From Rhodanobacter sp. (lineage in GTDB: Bacteria; Pseudomonadota; Gammaproteobacteria; Xanthomonadales; Rhodanobacteraceae): 64,000 nucleotides of DNA. The notes beneath the pieces are model-generated. The model saw only the letters and a list, made by a program, of their open reading frames with translations. It made no database searches and was not told the origin of the DNA. The stretch covers positions 62,001 through 126,000 of the forward strand of contig JASBTI010000012.1 of NCBI GenBank assembly GCA_030148505.1, in the 5' to 3' direction. The position numbers were made by a program, and so were the translations under genes. This document shows positions 53,172 through 63,942 of the stretch, piece after piece (within the stretch, counting starts at the first letter, position 1; each line of letters begins with the position of its first letter).

Positions 53172-54932
53172 TTACGGAGTAGCTTGCCTGCTCCAGGTAT
53201 CACGGAGGGTAACTGTGCGATTGAATACCGGGGCATCAGCGGTGTGGTCGATACGGTCGGCTACAAAATACCCCAATCGCTCGAACTGGAACCGTTGTTC
53301 CGGCAAGACGGCAGCAGCGGCCGGCTCGAGCCACGCCCGGGCGATGCGTTTGGCCAGGGGGTTGAGATGCTCGAGCCAGCTTTTGCCATTCTCCTCACTG
53401 TCCGGTGCGGCGACATTGAACAACCGGTCGTACAAACGCACCTCGGTGGCGACGGCATGTTTCGCACTGACCCAGTGAATCGTGCCTTTCACCTTGCGAT
53501 CGGCGCCCGGCATGCCCTGGCGGGTTTCCATATCCAAGGTGCCGTGCAGCTCGATCAGCGCACCGGCAGCGTCCTTGATCAGCTTGGTGCAGCGGACGAT
53601 GCCGACGCCTCGCAGCCGGACCTCGCCATCAGGCTTCAGCCGATGGAAGCCCTTGGGCGGGATCTCGGCAAAATCGTCGCGTTCGATCCACAGCTCGCGC
53701 GCAAACGGCACTTCGCGGATACCGAAGTCCGGGCTTTTCGGGTGGTTGGGGAATGGCAGTGTTTCTTCATGCCCCTCGGGCAGATTGGTGAGTACCAGCT
53801 TCAACGGGTCGAGCACGGCCATACGACGTGCCGAGGTGGCATCCAGATCTTCGCGAACACAACCTTCGAGTACCGCATAGTCGATCACGCTATTCTGTTT
53901 GCTGACGCCAATTCGCTCGATCAGCAGGCGCAGGGCCGCGGGGGTGAAGCCTCGTCGACGCAGCCCCCGCAAAGTATTCATGCGCGGGTCGTCCCAGCCG
54001 TCTACGTGATTTTCGTTGACCAGTTGCGCGAGCTTGCGCTTGCTGGTGATGCTGTAGGAAAGGTTGAACCGCGAAAATTCAATCTGCCGAGGTTTGGCAG
54101 GCTTGGCCTCGAGCCCTGCTGCAACCACTGATTGCCACAGCTGCGGGTGATTGACCAGGTCGACATGGTCGACAAACCAATCGTACAACGGACGATGGTC
54201 CTCGAATTCCAGCGTACACAGCGAGTGAGTGATTCCTTCCATCGCATCGGACAGGCAGTGTGCATAGTCGTACATCGGATAGATCGGCCATGCCTCGCCG
54301 GTATTCTGGTGGGCAACCTTGCGGATACGGTAGATCGCCGGATCGCGCAGGTTGATATTGCCCGAGGCCATGTCGATTTTCGCGCGCAGTGTCTTGCTGC
54401 CATCGGCGAATTCACCGGCCCGCATGCGACGAAACAGGTCGAGGTTTTCCTCCACGCTACGTTCGCGATACGGCGAGTTTCGGCCTGGCTCGGTCAGGGT
54501 ACCGCGATACTCGCGCATCTGCTCGGCGTTCAGGTCATCGACATACGCTACGCCATCCTCGATCAGCTTGAGCGCCGAGTGGTAGAACACGTCGAAGTAA
54601 TCCGAGGCATGGCGCAGGCCGTGCCATTCGAAGCCGAGCCAGCGCACGTCCTCCTTGATGCCTTCGACGAATTCAGGGTCTTCACGACCCGGATTGGTAT
54701 CGTCCAGGCGCAGGTTGCACCAGCCGCCGAACTCGGCGGCAATGCCGAAGTTGAGACAGATCGCCTTGGCATGGCCAATGTGCAGGTAGCCGTTCGGTTC
54801 TGGCGGAAAGCGCGTGTGCACAGCGGCATGCTTGCCCGAAGCGAGGTCGTCGCGGACGATTTGCCGGATGAAATCGTTCTTGACGGGCAAAGCCGCATCC
54901 ACGGATTCAGCGGCAGGATGATCGATCGGCAT
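53172..54932 (-). CDS. glnS: Glutaminyl-tRNA synthetase
   Basis: 586 residues, class I synthetase. [14 protein letters not shown] contains the HIGH motif; SITSKRKL is the KMSKS equivalent; [20 protein letters not shown] and the C-terminal anticodon-binding beta-barrels follow. The start at 54932 precedes the conserved NDFIRQIV block by about 20 residues; the frame continues to 55028 but that part is unlike the family. Confidence 0.96.
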   Translation of the reverse strand: MPIDHPAAESVDAALPVKNDFIRQIVRDDLASGKHAAVHTRFPPEPNGYLHIGHAKAICLNFGIAAEFGGWCNLRLDDTNPGREDPEFVEGIKEDVRWLGFEWHGLRHASDYFDVFYHSALKLIEDGVAYVDDLNAEQMREYRGTLTEPGRNSPYRERSVEENLDLFRRMRAGEFADGSKTLRAKIDMASGNINLRDPAIYRIRKVAHQNTGEAWPIYPMYDYAHCLSDAMEGITHSLCTLEFEDHRPLYDWFVDHVDLVNHPQLWQSVVAAGLEAKPAKPRQIEFSRFNLSYSITSKRKLAQLVNENHVDGWDDPRMNTLRGLRRRGFTPAALRLLIERIGVSKQNSVIDYAVLEGCVREDLDATSARRMAVLDPLKLVLTNLPEGHEETLPFPNHPKSPDFGIREVPFARELWIERDDFAEIPPKGFHRLKPDGEVRLRGVGIVRCTKLIKDAAGALIELHGTLDMETRQGMPGADRKVKGTIHWVSAKHAVATEVRLYDRLFNVAAPDSEENGKSWLEHLNPLAKRIARAWLEPAAAAVLPEQRFQFERLGYFVADRIDHTADAPVFNRTVTLRDTWSRQATP

Positions 54933-55048
54933 GGGGCGGGAACTCGCTTGGATGGGCGGAACCGCCAAGTTTACCTTGTCACCTGCATCGGGCGCAGGGT
55001 AGCTCGCCGCCGCTTGCCTGTTTGCCACAGGGGCGCTAGCGTGCCTTC

Positions 55049-55327
55049 ATGCATACTGTCTACCGTGCCGAGAACCTGTTCGATGCGCACCTGATCAAGG
55101 ATGCGCTGGAAGCCGAAGGCATACCCGCATTCATCGCCGGTGAATACCTTACCGGTGGCGTGGGCCAGTTGCCGGCGATGGACTACATTGCGGTGATGGT
55201 GCCGGAGTCGAGCATGATGGTTGCCGGCGGCATCGTGCATGAGGTAGAAGCGCGGCTGAGCGAGGCGCGTCAAGCCATCGACGAACATGATGCGGTGCCC
55301 GAGGGCCCATTGCCGGCGCCTGGCTAG
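55049..55327 (+). CDS. DUF2007-family small protein
   Basis: 92 residues. VYRAENLFDAHLIKDALEAEGI followed by VMVPESSMMVAGGIV fits the DUF2007 putative signal-transducing family, small ferredoxin-like-fold proteins without known activity. It is divergent from glnS with about 115 bases between the starts. Confidence 0.75.
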   Translation: MHTVYRAENLFDAHLIKDALEAEGIPAFIAGEYLTGGVGQLPAMDYIAVMVPESSMMVAGGIVHEVEARLSEARQAIDEHDAVPEGPLPAPG

Positions 55328-55695
55328 GTGCATCGGGCGAACCGAGACCGGTCATGGACAGTCATGGAGAGCCTCGTCAGGCTGGTTCGTCGCGTCGCCG
55401 ACTTTCCCCGTTCCCGGCCTGCTGTTTGGCGACCTCACGGTGTGGGTGGCGACCGCTGCCGCGTTTTCCGGTTGCATGGCGACGCTGGCCGAGCCGTGAA
55501 GGGACGCCAATGTGCAAACGGTAAGCGGTATCGATCCCTGGTCGGTACGCCTGACGATGAACTTGTCGGCGCCAGCGTCGTCATAGAATAGACGGCGTTG
55601 CATGGACGCGATCGCCGGTCCGGCAGCAGTCCATTGCCTGGCGTGCCGGAATACTGAAAACATGTAGCATCCCGACGCGTGGCGGAGAGAGCATC
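55328..55695. other. Gap between DUF2007 gene and msrA, nothing recognised
   Basis: About 370 bases without a supportable gene. Open frames on both strands lack family features. The msrA promoter should lie near its end, but no clear boxes were found. Confidence 0.4.
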
Positions 55696-56349
55696 ATGCT
55701 GGGAATCGGAGCCTGGAAGCAACGTATGCCGCGAGCCGGCGAAGCCTTGCCGGGACGTGCGCAAGCGATTCGGGTCGACTGGCCACACCACGTCAGCGGC
55801 CGCGCATTGGTGCCACAGGCGTTCCCCAAGAGTGCGACCGTGTGGTTCGCGATGGGTTGTTTCTGGGGTGCTGAACGCCTGTTCTGGGGATTGCCGGGAG
55901 TGCTTACCACGGCCGTCGGCTACGCGGGGGGCTTTACGCCCAACCCCACCTACCGCGAAGTTTGTTCCGGCCAGACCGGACATGCCGAGGCAGTGCAAGT
56001 GGTCTACGACCCGGCACAGATCAGTCTGCAGGATTTGTTGAAGACCTTCTGGGAAGGCCACGACCCAACCCAGGGCATGCGCCAGGGTAATGACCGCGGC
56101 ACGCAGTATCGCTCGGCGATCTACACGTCCAATGCGACACAGCTGGCGATCGCCGAGGCGTCGGCACGGGAGTATCAGGGCGCACTGGATAACGCCGGAC
56201 TGCCGCCAATTACCACCGAAATCGCCCTGGCGGGGCCGTTTTACTACGCCGAAGCGGAGCACCAACAGTATCTGTCGAAGAACCCGCTGGGCTACTGCGG
56301 GCTCGGTGGCACCGGAGTGAGCTGTCCGGTGGGTATCCCCTTGGGCTGA
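55696..56349 (+). CDS. msrA: Peptide methionine sulfoxide reductase MsrA
   Basis: 217 residues. Catalytic cysteine 55 in [32 protein letters not shown] and GTQYRSAIY are family hallmarks. A C-terminal [15 protein letters not shown] supplies resolving cysteines. It reduces methionine-S-sulfoxide in proteins. The 45-residue N-terminal extension before the domain resembles other proteobacterial MsrA proteins. Confidence 0.95.
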   Translation: MLGIGAWKQRMPRAGEALPGRAQAIRVDWPHHVSGRALVPQAFPKSATVWFAMGCFWGAERLFWGLPGVLTTAVGYAGGFTPNPTYREVCSGQTGHAEAVQVVYDPAQISLQDLLKTFWEGHDPTQGMRQGNDRGTQYRSAIYTSNATQLAIAEASAREYQGALDNAGLPPITTEIALAGPFYYAEAEHQQYLSKNPLGYCGLGGTGVSCPVGIPLG

Positions 56350-56382
56350 CGGCGGATCTTCCGGGCGACGCCGAAGCGCGGT

Positions 56383-57459
56383 TTACTGCTCGCGAAGCCG
56401 GCGTCCGTAGGCGTGGACTTCGTCGACCAGCACTTTCACATGCTCGGGGTCGACTTCCGGGGTGATGCCGTGGCCGAGGTTGAACACATGCCCCGGATGG
56501 TTGCCGTAGCTGTCCATCACCGCGCGTACTTCACGGCGGATCACTTCCGGGGAGGCGCGCAGGATCGCCGGATCGAGATTACCTTGCAGCGCAACCTTGC
56601 CGTTGACGGCAACGCGTGCATCCGCGAGGTCGACGGTCCAGTCCACGCCGAGTCCGCCGCAGCCGGTGTCGGCCAGCGCGGCGAGATGCGTGGCAGCCCC
56701 CTTGGAGAACAGGATGACGGGCATTTCGCGCGAGGCCGAGTCGGCCTGCAGGTGGGCAACGATCTGGGCCATGTAGCGCAGCGAAAACTCCCGGAACGGC
56801 GCCGGTCCGAGCAGACCGCCCCAGGTATCGAAGACCATCAGCACCTGGGCGCCGGCGGCGGCTTGGGCGATCAGGTAGGTGGCGACGGCGCGGGCCAGCG
56901 TGTCGAGCAACCGATGGGCGAGTTTCGGCTGATTCCAGCACATCGCCTTGAGCGTGGCGAAATCCTTCGAACCCTGGCCTTCCACCATGTAGCAGGCCAG
57001 CGTCCATGGGCTGCCGGAAAAGCCGATCAACGGCACCCGGTTGCGCAGCTCGCGGCGGATCAGCCGTAGCGCATCCATCACGTAGCGCAGTTCGCCATCC
57101 ATGTCGGGCACGGCGAGCCGGGCGATGTCGGCGGCGTTACGCACCGGACGGTCAAACTGCGGCCCCTCGCCCGCGGCAAAGGACAGGCCCAGACCCATCG
57201 CATCGGGGATGGTGAGGATGTCGGAAAACAGGATCGCCGCGTCCAGATCGAAGCGTTGCAGCGGCTGCAAGGTGACTTCGCAAGCGTACTCGGGATTCTG
57301 TGCCAGTGCCATGAAGCTGCCGGCCCGCTCGCGGGTAGCGCGATACTCGGGCAGGTAGCGGCCTGCCTGGCGCATCACCCATATCGGCGTGGTATCGGCT
57401 GGCTCGCGGCGCAGTGCGCGCAGGAAGCGGTCATTCGTCGGCAGGTCAGGCATGGTCAT
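56383..57459 (-). CDS. hemE: Uroporphyrinogen decarboxylase
   Basis: 358 residues from ATG 57459. [17 protein letters not shown] contains the N-terminal family signature, [19 protein letters not shown] the second, and [15 protein letters not shown] closes the barrel. It converts uroporphyrinogen III to coproporphyrinogen III in heme synthesis. ATG 57453 is an equally possible start. It follows the WGR gene by 16 bases. Confidence 0.96.
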   Translation of the reverse strand: MTMPDLPTNDRFLRALRREPADTTPIWVMRQAGRYLPEYRATRERAGSFMALAQNPEYACEVTLQPLQRFDLDAAILFSDILTIPDAMGLGLSFAAGEGPQFDRPVRNAADIARLAVPDMDGELRYVMDALRLIRRELRNRVPLIGFSGSPWTLACYMVEGQGSKDFATLKAMCWNQPKLAHRLLDTLARAVATYLIAQAAAGAQVLMVFDTWGGLLGPAPFREFSLRYMAQIVAHLQADSASREMPVILFSKGAATHLAALADTGCGGLGVDWTVDLADARVAVNGKVALQGNLDPAILRASPEVIRREVRAVMDSYGNHPGHVFNLGHGITPEVDPEHVKVLVDEVHAYGRRLREQ

Positions 57460-57475
57460 CAACGTGTAAGGGGCA

Positions 57476-57736
57476 TCAGCGGCCGTGGGGGTTTTCCTGG
57501 CCCTGGGCAAACATCACCCGATAGCCGCGCTTGAGCTGGGTATCGCGGGCCCTCTCGAAGGCGGCAATAGCCTGGTCGCGTTCCAGAAACTGTTCGCGTT
57601 TCAAGGTGGCGCGGCCACCCTGGGCACCGGATTCGCGATACAACGTCCAGCCACCGAGAAGGTCCTGTTCCAGCACAATCTGGACGTAGCGCGGCGCCTC
57701 GGTCGAGGCTGGGGTGGTTTGCAGATAGAGGCGCAT
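57476..57736 (-). CDS. Stand-alone WGR-domain protein
   Basis: 86 residues, almost entirely one WGR domain ([43 protein letters not shown]). The domain is found in PARPs and MolR-like regulators, and stand-alone copies are common in proteobacteria without known function; nucleic-acid binding is plausible. It lies between aroB and hemE on the same strand. Confidence 0.8.
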   Translation of the reverse strand: MRLYLQTTPASTEAPRYVQIVLEQDLLGGWTLYRESGAQGGRATLKREQFLERDQAIAAFERARDTQLKRGYRVMFAQGQENPHGR

Positions 57737-57831
57737 GGCGACCAGTGAAGTGAGCGAGGACCGGCGATGACCAGACCGAACAGTTTATACGAGCGGCGTG
57801 CGATGTGCGGGAAGTGGATACCGCACAGACC

Positions 57832-58920
57832 CTACGACGCCTGAAGCGTGGCCAGGATATCCGCTTCAGCCACACCGCTGACGATCTCGGCACGACCGAC
57901 GCCCCGCCAGAGGATCAAGCGCAGTTGACCGCCGCTGTTTTTCTTGTCCAGCCGCATCAGTGCCAGCAGTTGCTGTGGGTCCATGCCGGCTGGAATCGTC
58001 ACCGGCAGGCCAAGCCGTTTGAGCAGGCGTTGCAGGCGCGCGGTGTCGGCAGCCTGGCTCATGTGCAGGCGCTCGGACAGGCGCGCGGCCAGCCCCATGC
58101 CGATAGCCACGCCTTCGCCATGCAGCAAGGTGGTGTAGTGACCGGCGGTTTCCAGGGCGTGGCCGAAGGTGTGGCCGAAGTTGAGCAGGGCACGCTCGCC
58201 CTGTTCGGTTTCATCACGGGCGACCACGCCGGCCTTGTACTGCACTTTGCGTGCGATCGCTTCGATCAGCGCCGCCTGGTCGCGGGCGAGAAGCGCGTCC
58301 GCCTGGTGCTCCAGCCAGGCAAAAAAGGGTTCGTCGCCGATCGCTGCGCCCTTGACTACCTCGGCCAGGCCGGCACGATACTCGCGCGCTGGGAGGGTTT
58401 CCAGCGTATCGATGTCGGCAAGCACGGCGCGGGGTTGATGGAAGGCGCCTACCAGATTCTTGCCGACTGGCAGGTTGACGCCGGTCTTGCCGCCCACCGA
58501 TGAGTCGACCATCGCCAACAAGGTGGTGGGGACCTGGATGAAATCGATGCCGCGCATCCAGCAGGATGCGGTAAACCCGGCCAGGTCACCAACCACGCCC
58601 CCGCCGAGCGCGACAATGCAGGCATCGCGGGTGGCGCCGAGCCCCCCAAGTGCCTCCAGCGCCTTGCCGACGTTGGCGAAGGTCTTGTGCGCTTCACCGT
58701 CGTCGAGCAGGAACGAAGACCAGGTCAACCCCTGCAGTCCCTCACTCAGGCGGTCGAGATACAGCGGCGCGACCGTGGTATTGCTCAGCACCAGGACGTG
58801 GCGGCCGCGCAGCATGCTGCGCCAACGGGCTGCATCCTCGAGCAGACCGGCACCGATCCACACCGGATAGCTGCGTTGACCGAGGGCGACGTCGATGATT
58901 CGGGGTGCCGTCATATTCAT
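57832..58920 (-). CDS. aroB: 3-Dehydroquinate synthase
   Basis: 362 residues. [53 protein letters not shown] and [11 protein letters not shown] carry the NAD- and metal-binding residues. It catalyses the second step of the shikimate pathway. Its start overlaps the aroK stop by 4 bases. Confidence 0.97.
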   Translation of the reverse strand: MNMTAPRIIDVALGQRSYPVWIGAGLLEDAARWRSMLRGRHVLVLSNTTVAPLYLDRLSEGLQGLTWSSFLLDDGEAHKTFANVGKALEALGGLGATRDACIVALGGGVVGDLAGFTASCWMRGIDFIQVPTTLLAMVDSSVGGKTGVNLPVGKNLVGAFHQPRAVLADIDTLETLPAREYRAGLAEVVKGAAIGDEPFFAWLEHQADALLARDQAALIEAIARKVQYKAGVVARDETEQGERALLNFGHTFGHALETAGHYTTLLHGEGVAIGMGLAARLSERLHMSQAADTARLQRLLKRLGLPVTIPAGMDPQQLLALMRLDKKNSGGQLRLILWRGVGRAEIVSGVAEADILATLQAS

Positions 58921-59474
58921 GCGTTCTGCGATACCGAAGGAAGGGGGTGACGTAGCCAGTGGCTGTCGATCAGGGCGATGCAGCGTTCACTGGCGGTACT
59001 GACGGTGCCGTGCTCGCCAGGTACGGCGATGTCGGCGATATCGCGATAAAGAGGTGCGCGGACCTGGGCCATCAGTTGCAGTCGCGCAAGCCGGTCAGCA
59101 CCCGCCAGGAGGGGGCGCCGGGTGTCGCGTTCCAGCCGCTCCAGTTGCTGGTCGATGCTGGTCTGCAGCCACACCACGAACCCCCGTTCGACCAGGTGCC
59201 GGCGATTTTGTGGGTCGAGTACCGCGCCGGCACCGGTTGCCAGGACCACGTGGCTGCAGCGGGTACATTCGTCGAGCAGGGCACTTTCGCGCTGGCGGAA
59301 ACCGACTTCCCCTTCAATATCGAAGACGGTATTCACATCGACACCGGTGTGCCGCTCGATCTCCTGATCGAGATCGATGAAGGGTAGGCCATAATGCACA
59401 GCAAGACGGCGTCCGACGGAAGTTTTGCCGGCACCAGTCGGTCCGACGATGAACAGGCTGGACGAGGGATTCAT
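58917..59474 (-). CDS. aroK: Shikimate kinase
   Basis: 185 residues. P-loop [12 protein letters not shown] (about residues 11-22), [10 protein letters not shown] with the shikimate-binding Asp, GFRQRES with the binding Arg, and the lid arginine in RRPLL are present. The usual GGG shikimate-binding triplet reads GAG here ([10 protein letters not shown]), an unusual change. It phosphorylates shikimate at the 3-hydroxyl and is coupled to aroB. Confidence 0.93.
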   Translation of the reverse strand: MNPSSSLFIVGPTGAGKTSVGRRLAVHYGLPFIDLDQEIERHTGVDVNTVFDIEGEVGFRQRESALLDECTRCSHVVLATGAGAVLDPQNRRHLVERGFVVWLQTSIDQQLERLERDTRRPLLAGADRLARLQLMAQVRAPLYRDIADIAVPGEHGTVSTASERCIALIDSHWLRHPLPSVSQNA

Positions 59475-59509
59475 GCGCAAATGCTAACAGGGCCGCTACG
59501 GAGAAGGTG

Positions 59510-60343
59510 ATGGGCGAACGGGTATTGCTGGCCGGCTGCGGCGATCTGGGCGGGCGGGTGGCACAACGTCTGCTGGCGCGTGGCGACGAAGTCTTCGCGC
59601 TGCGTCGGCGGCCGCCAGCGTACGATTCCAGTGGTATCCGCTGGTGGCGCGGCGACCTGACCCGGGCTGAAAGCCTGCATGAACTGCCAAGAGGCATCAC
59701 GCGCCTGGTCTATCTGCCGACGCCGGATCGTCGCGAAGTGAGTGCGTATCGGGCGATTTTCCTCGATGGCTTGCGTCACTTGCTTGATGTACTGGAGCTG
59801 GACGTCTTGCAGCGGGTGCTGCTGGTTTCATCGAGTGCAGTCTATGGTGAACACGCCGGTGCCTGGGTGGACGAGAGGACGCAGCCGGCCCCTCTGGGCT
59901 TCAACGGCGAAGTCCTGCTAGAAGCGGAGCAGGCGCTGGCTGCGCGAAAGCTGTCGACGGTGGTGCTGCGCCTGGCCGGTCTTTACGGCCCAGGACGGCT
60001 GCAGCTGCTGATGCGGCTGCGGACGGGCCGAATAAGGGTACCTCGGGCACAACCGCATTGGGCGAACCGCCTGCATGTCGATGATGCTGCGGCGGCTATC
60101 GCGCATCTGCTGGATCTGCACGAGCCGTTGCCACTCTACCTCGGAGTGGACGACACGCCGCTGCCGCTGGATCAACTGTACGACCATCTGGCGTCGTTGC
60201 TCGGTATGCCACCTGCCGTGGAGGGCCCGGCACCGACGGCGGTGGGCAGCAAGCGACTCAGCAACGCTCGCCTGCGGGCCAGCGGCTTCGTCCCGCGGTG
60301 GCCTGACTCGCGCGACGGCTATGCGGCATTGCTTAAATGTTGA
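59510..60343 (+). CDS. NAD(P)-dependent extended SDR (YeeZ-like)
   Basis: 277 residues. The Rossmann start VLLAGCGDLGGRVAQRLLARG, SSSAVYGEHAG, VVLRLAGLYGPGRL and HVDDAAAAIAHLL match YeeZ-like epimerase-family proteins of unknown substrate. GGAGAAGG lies before ATG 59510. It is divergent from aroK with only 35 bases between the starts, so their promoters must overlap coding sequence. Confidence 0.85.
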   Translation: MGERVLLAGCGDLGGRVAQRLLARGDEVFALRRRPPAYDSSGIRWWRGDLTRAESLHELPRGITRLVYLPTPDRREVSAYRAIFLDGLRHLLDVLELDVLQRVLLVSSSAVYGEHAGAWVDERTQPAPLGFNGEVLLEAEQALAARKLSTVVLRLAGLYGPGRLQLLMRLRTGRIRVPRAQPHWANRLHVDDAAAAIAHLLDLHEPLPLYLGVDDTPLPLDQLYDHLASLLGMPPAVEGPAPTAVGSKRLSNARLRASGFVPRWPDSRDGYAALLKC

Positions 60344-60379
60344 GACCCTGCATGTGTCCGATCCAACCGGAGAACTCTC

Positions 60380-60721
60380 ATGGCTAATGGCATTCCCGCT
60401 CATCACGTCACCACGGCTGATCAGTTGCACGGTTTCCGGATCGTGCGCCCTCTCGGTATCGTGCGGGGCATCACGGTGAGGTCACGCAGTGTTATCGGCA
60501 ATCTCGGCGCGGCGCTGCAAACGCTGGTGGGGGGCAATATATCGATATATACCGAGTTGTGTGAAAAGGCGCGCCAGGAAGCGTTTGAACTGATGCTGCA
60601 GCATGCCGCCGCCATGGGCGCCAACGCGGTGGTGGCGATGCGCTATGACGCCAACGACGTAGCGGAGGGAGTCACCGAAGTACTCGCTTATGGCACAGCG
60701 GTACAGGTGGAGGCGGCCTGA
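60380..60721 (+). CDS. YbjQ/UPF0145-family protein
   Basis: 113 residues. [49 protein letters not shown] and [10 protein letters not shown] define the family, probable pentameric heavy-metal-binding-like fold proteins without a settled role. It lies 36 bases after the SDR gene. Confidence 0.9.
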   Translation: MANGIPAHHVTTADQLHGFRIVRPLGIVRGITVRSRSVIGNLGAALQTLVGGNISIYTELCEKARQEAFELMLQHAAAMGANAVVAMRYDANDVAEGVTEVLAYGTAVQVEAA

Positions 60722-60833
60722 GCGAACACGGCAAGCCGGCGTTCAGCCGGACATAACGGAAATACGGCGCGTTCCCAGGACTGGTTTGCGACAGGCTTCG
60801 CCCACACGCTGCCCGATGCACACCGCTCCATGC

Positions 60834-61664
60834 TTAATCGTGACGAATGCCGATAACGCGACGTGCATTATCGTATTCCACACAGGTATCGGCCAGTGCT
60901 GGCAGGGTGGCGAGTGCGTGGCGACTGAGTCGCTCAAAATGGGCCAGGAACCGTTTCATGGCGGCGCCGTCCATCGCCAACGGGGCACGGCGCGCCAGCA
61001 ATGCCTTTTCCTGTTCGCCACGCCAGCGACGTACCACCTCCCAGCTGGGTGCCTGTAGCACGATCAGGGCGTCGAACTTGCGCCACAGCGGTTGGTAGCT
61101 GCGCAATTGTTGATTGACCCAGCGGCGCCATCTGCCGTCAGGGTCTTCGGTGCGCTCAAGTGCATTGGTCGGTGTTGCCAGTGCGCTCTGCAACTGGGGG
61201 CGGATGCCAAGCGCCCAGCCTTCGACGATCACCAGCTTGGGCCGCTGGCTGATGCGCGACCAGCGCGATGGCGGGATGCGCGTGTCGCGTCCCTTGTCGA
61301 AGCGCGGGTGACGTACCGGCAGCCTCTCCGAGGCGTGCGGCAGTGCCGCCAGTACCGAAAGCAGCAGTTCAATCTCGTGCGTGCCGGGCACGCCGCGGCT
61401 TCGCAGCAAGGGGTGGAGCTGTTGCGCCAGTGCCTCCCGGTCGCTGCGGGCGTAATAAAAGTCATCCAGGGAAAGCACCACTGTGGACCAGCCACGACGC
61501 TCGGCCTGGGCCTTCATCACCCGGGCCAGGGTACTTTTGCCGCTGCCCTGCAGACCGGAAAGGCCCAGGATATAGGGACGCCGCGCGCGCGCGATACGCT
61601 CGCCATAGTGGTCGAGCAGATGGCCGGCAAGGGCCTCGTTCTGGGGGCTTGAGATCGGCATCAT
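60834..61664 (-). CDS. P-loop kinase of the YggC / D-glycerate 3-kinase type
   Basis: 276 residues. ILGLSGLQGSGKSTLARVM is the P-loop; LSLDDFYY with RGVPGTHE, and later FDKGRDTR and VIVEGWALG, follow the GLYK/YggC order. Plant relatives phosphorylate D-glycerate; the bacterial substrate is unproven. ATG 61664 or 61661 is likely. Confidence 0.85.
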   Translation of the reverse strand: MMPISSPQNEALAGHLLDHYGERIARARRPYILGLSGLQGSGKSTLARVMKAQAERRGWSTVVLSLDDFYYARSDREALAQQLHPLLRSRGVPGTHEIELLLSVLAALPHASERLPVRHPRFDKGRDTRIPPSRWSRISQRPKLVIVEGWALGIRPQLQSALATPTNALERTEDPDGRWRRWVNQQLRSYQPLWRKFDALIVLQAPSWEVVRRWRGEQEKALLARRAPLAMDGAAMKRFLAHFERLSRHALATLPALADTCVEYDNARRVIGIRHD

Positions 61665-61896
61665 CGGCCCCGTACCGCGGTCGAACGAGCGCACGCGCCC
61701 CCCGGACAATATTCACGCCCGATCCAGTCGGGCTCGGCTCCGAAGCCACAGCGGCGGAGCAAGGACGTCAGCATATTGGCCGAGGGTGCGGCGTTTGCGC
61801 TGCTGGATCGGGAGGGCATTGCATTATCATCACGTCGTTTCATCCATAACATGATGGCGCGTGTCGGCCACGATGCCAAAGGGAAGATTTCAGTTC

Positions 61897-62484
61897 ATGC
61901 TCAATCACGACCTCCTTGAGACCTTTCGAAAACTCCTGGACGAGGCCAGGGCAGGGGACGATGACGCTCCGATACCGATGAATCTGGCTACCGTCGACGG
62001 CGCGGGCCACGTGGCTTCGCGTATCGTATTGCTGAAGGGCGTGGACGAGCGGGGATTTCGTTTTTTTACCAACTACCACAGCGACAAGGGAAGCCAGATA
62101 GACGCGCATCCGCAAGTCGCGTTGTGTTTCTTCTGGGAAAAAGTTCGTCACGGCGTGCAAGTCCGGGTGGAAGGCACGACCCGCAAACTCCAGGACGACG
62201 AGTCCGATGCCTACTTCGCCGGTCGTCCGCGGCAGAGCCAGCTGGGCGCATGGGCCTCGCTGCAATCGCAGACATTGCCGGATCGTGACACCTTCGAGCA
62301 GCGGATGGCGCGTTACGAAAAGGCATATGCGGATCGCGACGTGCCGCGACCGCCGCATTGGGGCGGTTATATGGTTGAGCCGGATGTCGTGGAGTTCTGG
62401 TATGGGGCCGAATTTCGCTTGCATGAGCGGCTGCGGTGGAGCCGTCACGGCCAGACCTGGACCAGCCGGTTACTGTATCCGTGA
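61897..62484 (+). CDS. pdxH: Pyridoxine/pyridoxamine 5'-phosphate oxidase
   Basis: 195 residues from ATG 61897, with GGGAAG ten bases before it; the frame extends to GTG 61861. RIVLLKGVDERGFRFFTNYHSDKGSQI binds FMN, and QVRVEGTTRKL, PRQSQLGAWASLQSQ and the terminal WTSRLLYP are family marks. It forms pyridoxal phosphate, used among others by the LysA half of the fusion in this window. The stop overlaps the next GTG. Confidence 0.95.
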   Translation: MLNHDLLETFRKLLDEARAGDDDAPIPMNLATVDGAGHVASRIVLLKGVDERGFRFFTNYHSDKGSQIDAHPQVALCFFWEKVRHGVQVRVEGTTRKLQDDESDAYFAGRPRQSQLGAWASLQSQTLPDRDTFEQRMARYEKAYADRDVPRPPHWGGYMVEPDVVEFWYGAEFRLHERLRWSRHGQTWTSRLLYP

Positions 62485-63281
62485 GCCGCGACGGTTACCC
62501 TCGCCGTATCGTCTGCCTTACCGAGGAACCCACCGAGGTGCTGTATGCACTTGGTGAGGAGCACCGCATCGTCGGTATCTCGGGCTTCACCGTGCGTCCG
62601 CCTCGAGCACGCAAGGAAAAGCCCAAGGTGTCGGCTTTCACCAGCGCAAAGATCGGTGAAATCCTGAAATTGCAGCCGGATCTGGCGATCGGTTTTTCCG
62701 ACATCCAGGCCGATATTGCGCGCGAGCTGATCAAGGCAGGGGTAGAAGTGTGGATCAGCAACCATCGCAGCGTCGACGGGATTCTTGCCTATATCCGTCG
62801 GCTCGGCGCGATGGTCGGTGCGCACGAAAAGGCTGAGGCATACGCGCAAACAGCCGAGCAGCACATCGCGGAAATCCGTACCGCCGCCGCTCTGCAATCG
62901 CGTCGTCCAAAGGTGTATTTCGAGGAGTGGGACGATCCCATCATTACCGGCATTGGCTGGGTCGCCGAGCTTGTCGGAATCGCCGGCGGCGACGATTGCT
63001 TCCCCGAGCTGGCCCGCGAGCCGCTGGCGAGACAGCGCATCCTGGCCAACGGTGACGAGGTGGTGCGACGCGCGCCCGACATCATTCTAGGCTCATGGTG
63101 CGGCAAGCGGTTCCGGCCCGAACGGGTCGCCGCCAGGCCGGGCTGGGAGACCATTCCGGCCGTACGCCAGGGTGATCTGCACGAGATCAAGTCGCCGATC
63201 ATCCTGCAGCCCGGGCCGGCGGCACTGTTTGACGGGCTGGATGCGATGCATCGGATTATTAGCGCGTGGGCGCAGCGCTGA
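62481..63281 (+). CDS. BtuF-like periplasmic-binding-fold protein without signal peptide
   Basis: 266 residues. RIVCLTEEPTEVLYALGEEHRIVGISGF, ILKLQPDLAIGFSDIQ, WVAELVGIAGGDD and APDIILGSWCGK match the class III solute-binding (BtuF/cobalamin and iron-siderophore) family. GTG 62481 overlaps the pdxH stop (GTGA), so the two are coupled. From that start the protein begins directly with the domain; no signal peptide is visible, and the longer open frame is only pdxH read in another frame. It may act in the cytoplasm. Confidence 0.8.
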   Translation: MSRDGYPRRIVCLTEEPTEVLYALGEEHRIVGISGFTVRPPRARKEKPKVSAFTSAKIGEILKLQPDLAIGFSDIQADIARELIKAGVEVWISNHRSVDGILAYIRRLGAMVGAHEKAEAYAQTAEQHIAEIRTAAALQSRRPKVYFEEWDDPIITGIGWVAELVGIAGGDDCFPELAREPLARQRILANGDEVVRRAPDIILGSWCGKRFRPERVAARPGWETIPAVRQGDLHEIKSPIILQPGPAALFDGLDAMHRIISAWAQR

Positions 63282-63366
63282 CGATTGCCAAGCTGTGTAC
63301 AGCCTCATCGTTTCCACCCGCGCGCCGTCGATGCCAAGCAGGGGCCTGTCGCGCTGCTGGTCAGGG

Positions 63367-63942
63367 TCAGCTGCCCAGTGCCAGGCGGGCACCGAAATCC
63401 ATCAACGGGGCGGCGACCAGCATGCGCGCGAGCAGTAAGGCAAGCATCACCGCCATCGGCGCGAAGTCGATGTTGCCGAGCACCAGTCGTCCCTGCAGAG
63501 GCCGCAGCAGCGGTTCCACCAGACTGCCCGCCAGACGCAACAGCGGCTGGCGCTGATCGGGTGCAAACATACTCAGCAGCGACCAGCCGAAAATCACGAT
63601 CAGGTAGAAGACCAGGACGAAATCGAGCAACTTGGCCAGGCCCAGCAGCAGCAGTCCGAGCGGATGCGGCATCACGCCGAGCAGGCCAAACAGCAGCAGT
63701 TGCTTCAACACGACCGCCAGCCACGCCAGCAGCAGCGCGGCAACGTTGATTCGCCGCCAGTTCGGCACCATACGCCGGATCGGCGCCAGTGCCGGATTGG
63801 TGGTGCGGTAGACAAGCTGGCTCAGCGGATTGTTGAAATCGACGCGGCACGCTTCGGCCAACAGTCGCAGCACCAGCAGCGCGACCACGGCATCGAAAGC
63901 CAGGCCGATCAACATCGAGATAGCGTTCAGCAGATAGCTCAC
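63367..63942 (-). CDS. yggT: YggT-family membrane protein
   Basis: 191 residues, with two related halves each holding membrane spans and the YggT pattern (NPLSQLVYRTTNPALAPIRRMVP and FAPDQRQPLLRLAGSLVEPLLRPLQG). Members are linked to osmotic tolerance and cell division. The start is GTG 63942, overlapping the upstream stop as GTGA. Confidence 0.92.
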   Translation of the reverse strand: MSYLLNAISMLIGLAFDAVVALLVLRLLAEACRVDFNNPLSQLVYRTTNPALAPIRRMVPNWRRINVAALLLAWLAVVLKQLLLFGLLGVMPHPLGLLLLGLAKLLDFVLVFYLIVIFGWSLLSMFAPDQRQPLLRLAGSLVEPLLRPLQGRLVLGNIDFAPMAVMLALLLARMLVAAPLMDFGARLALGS

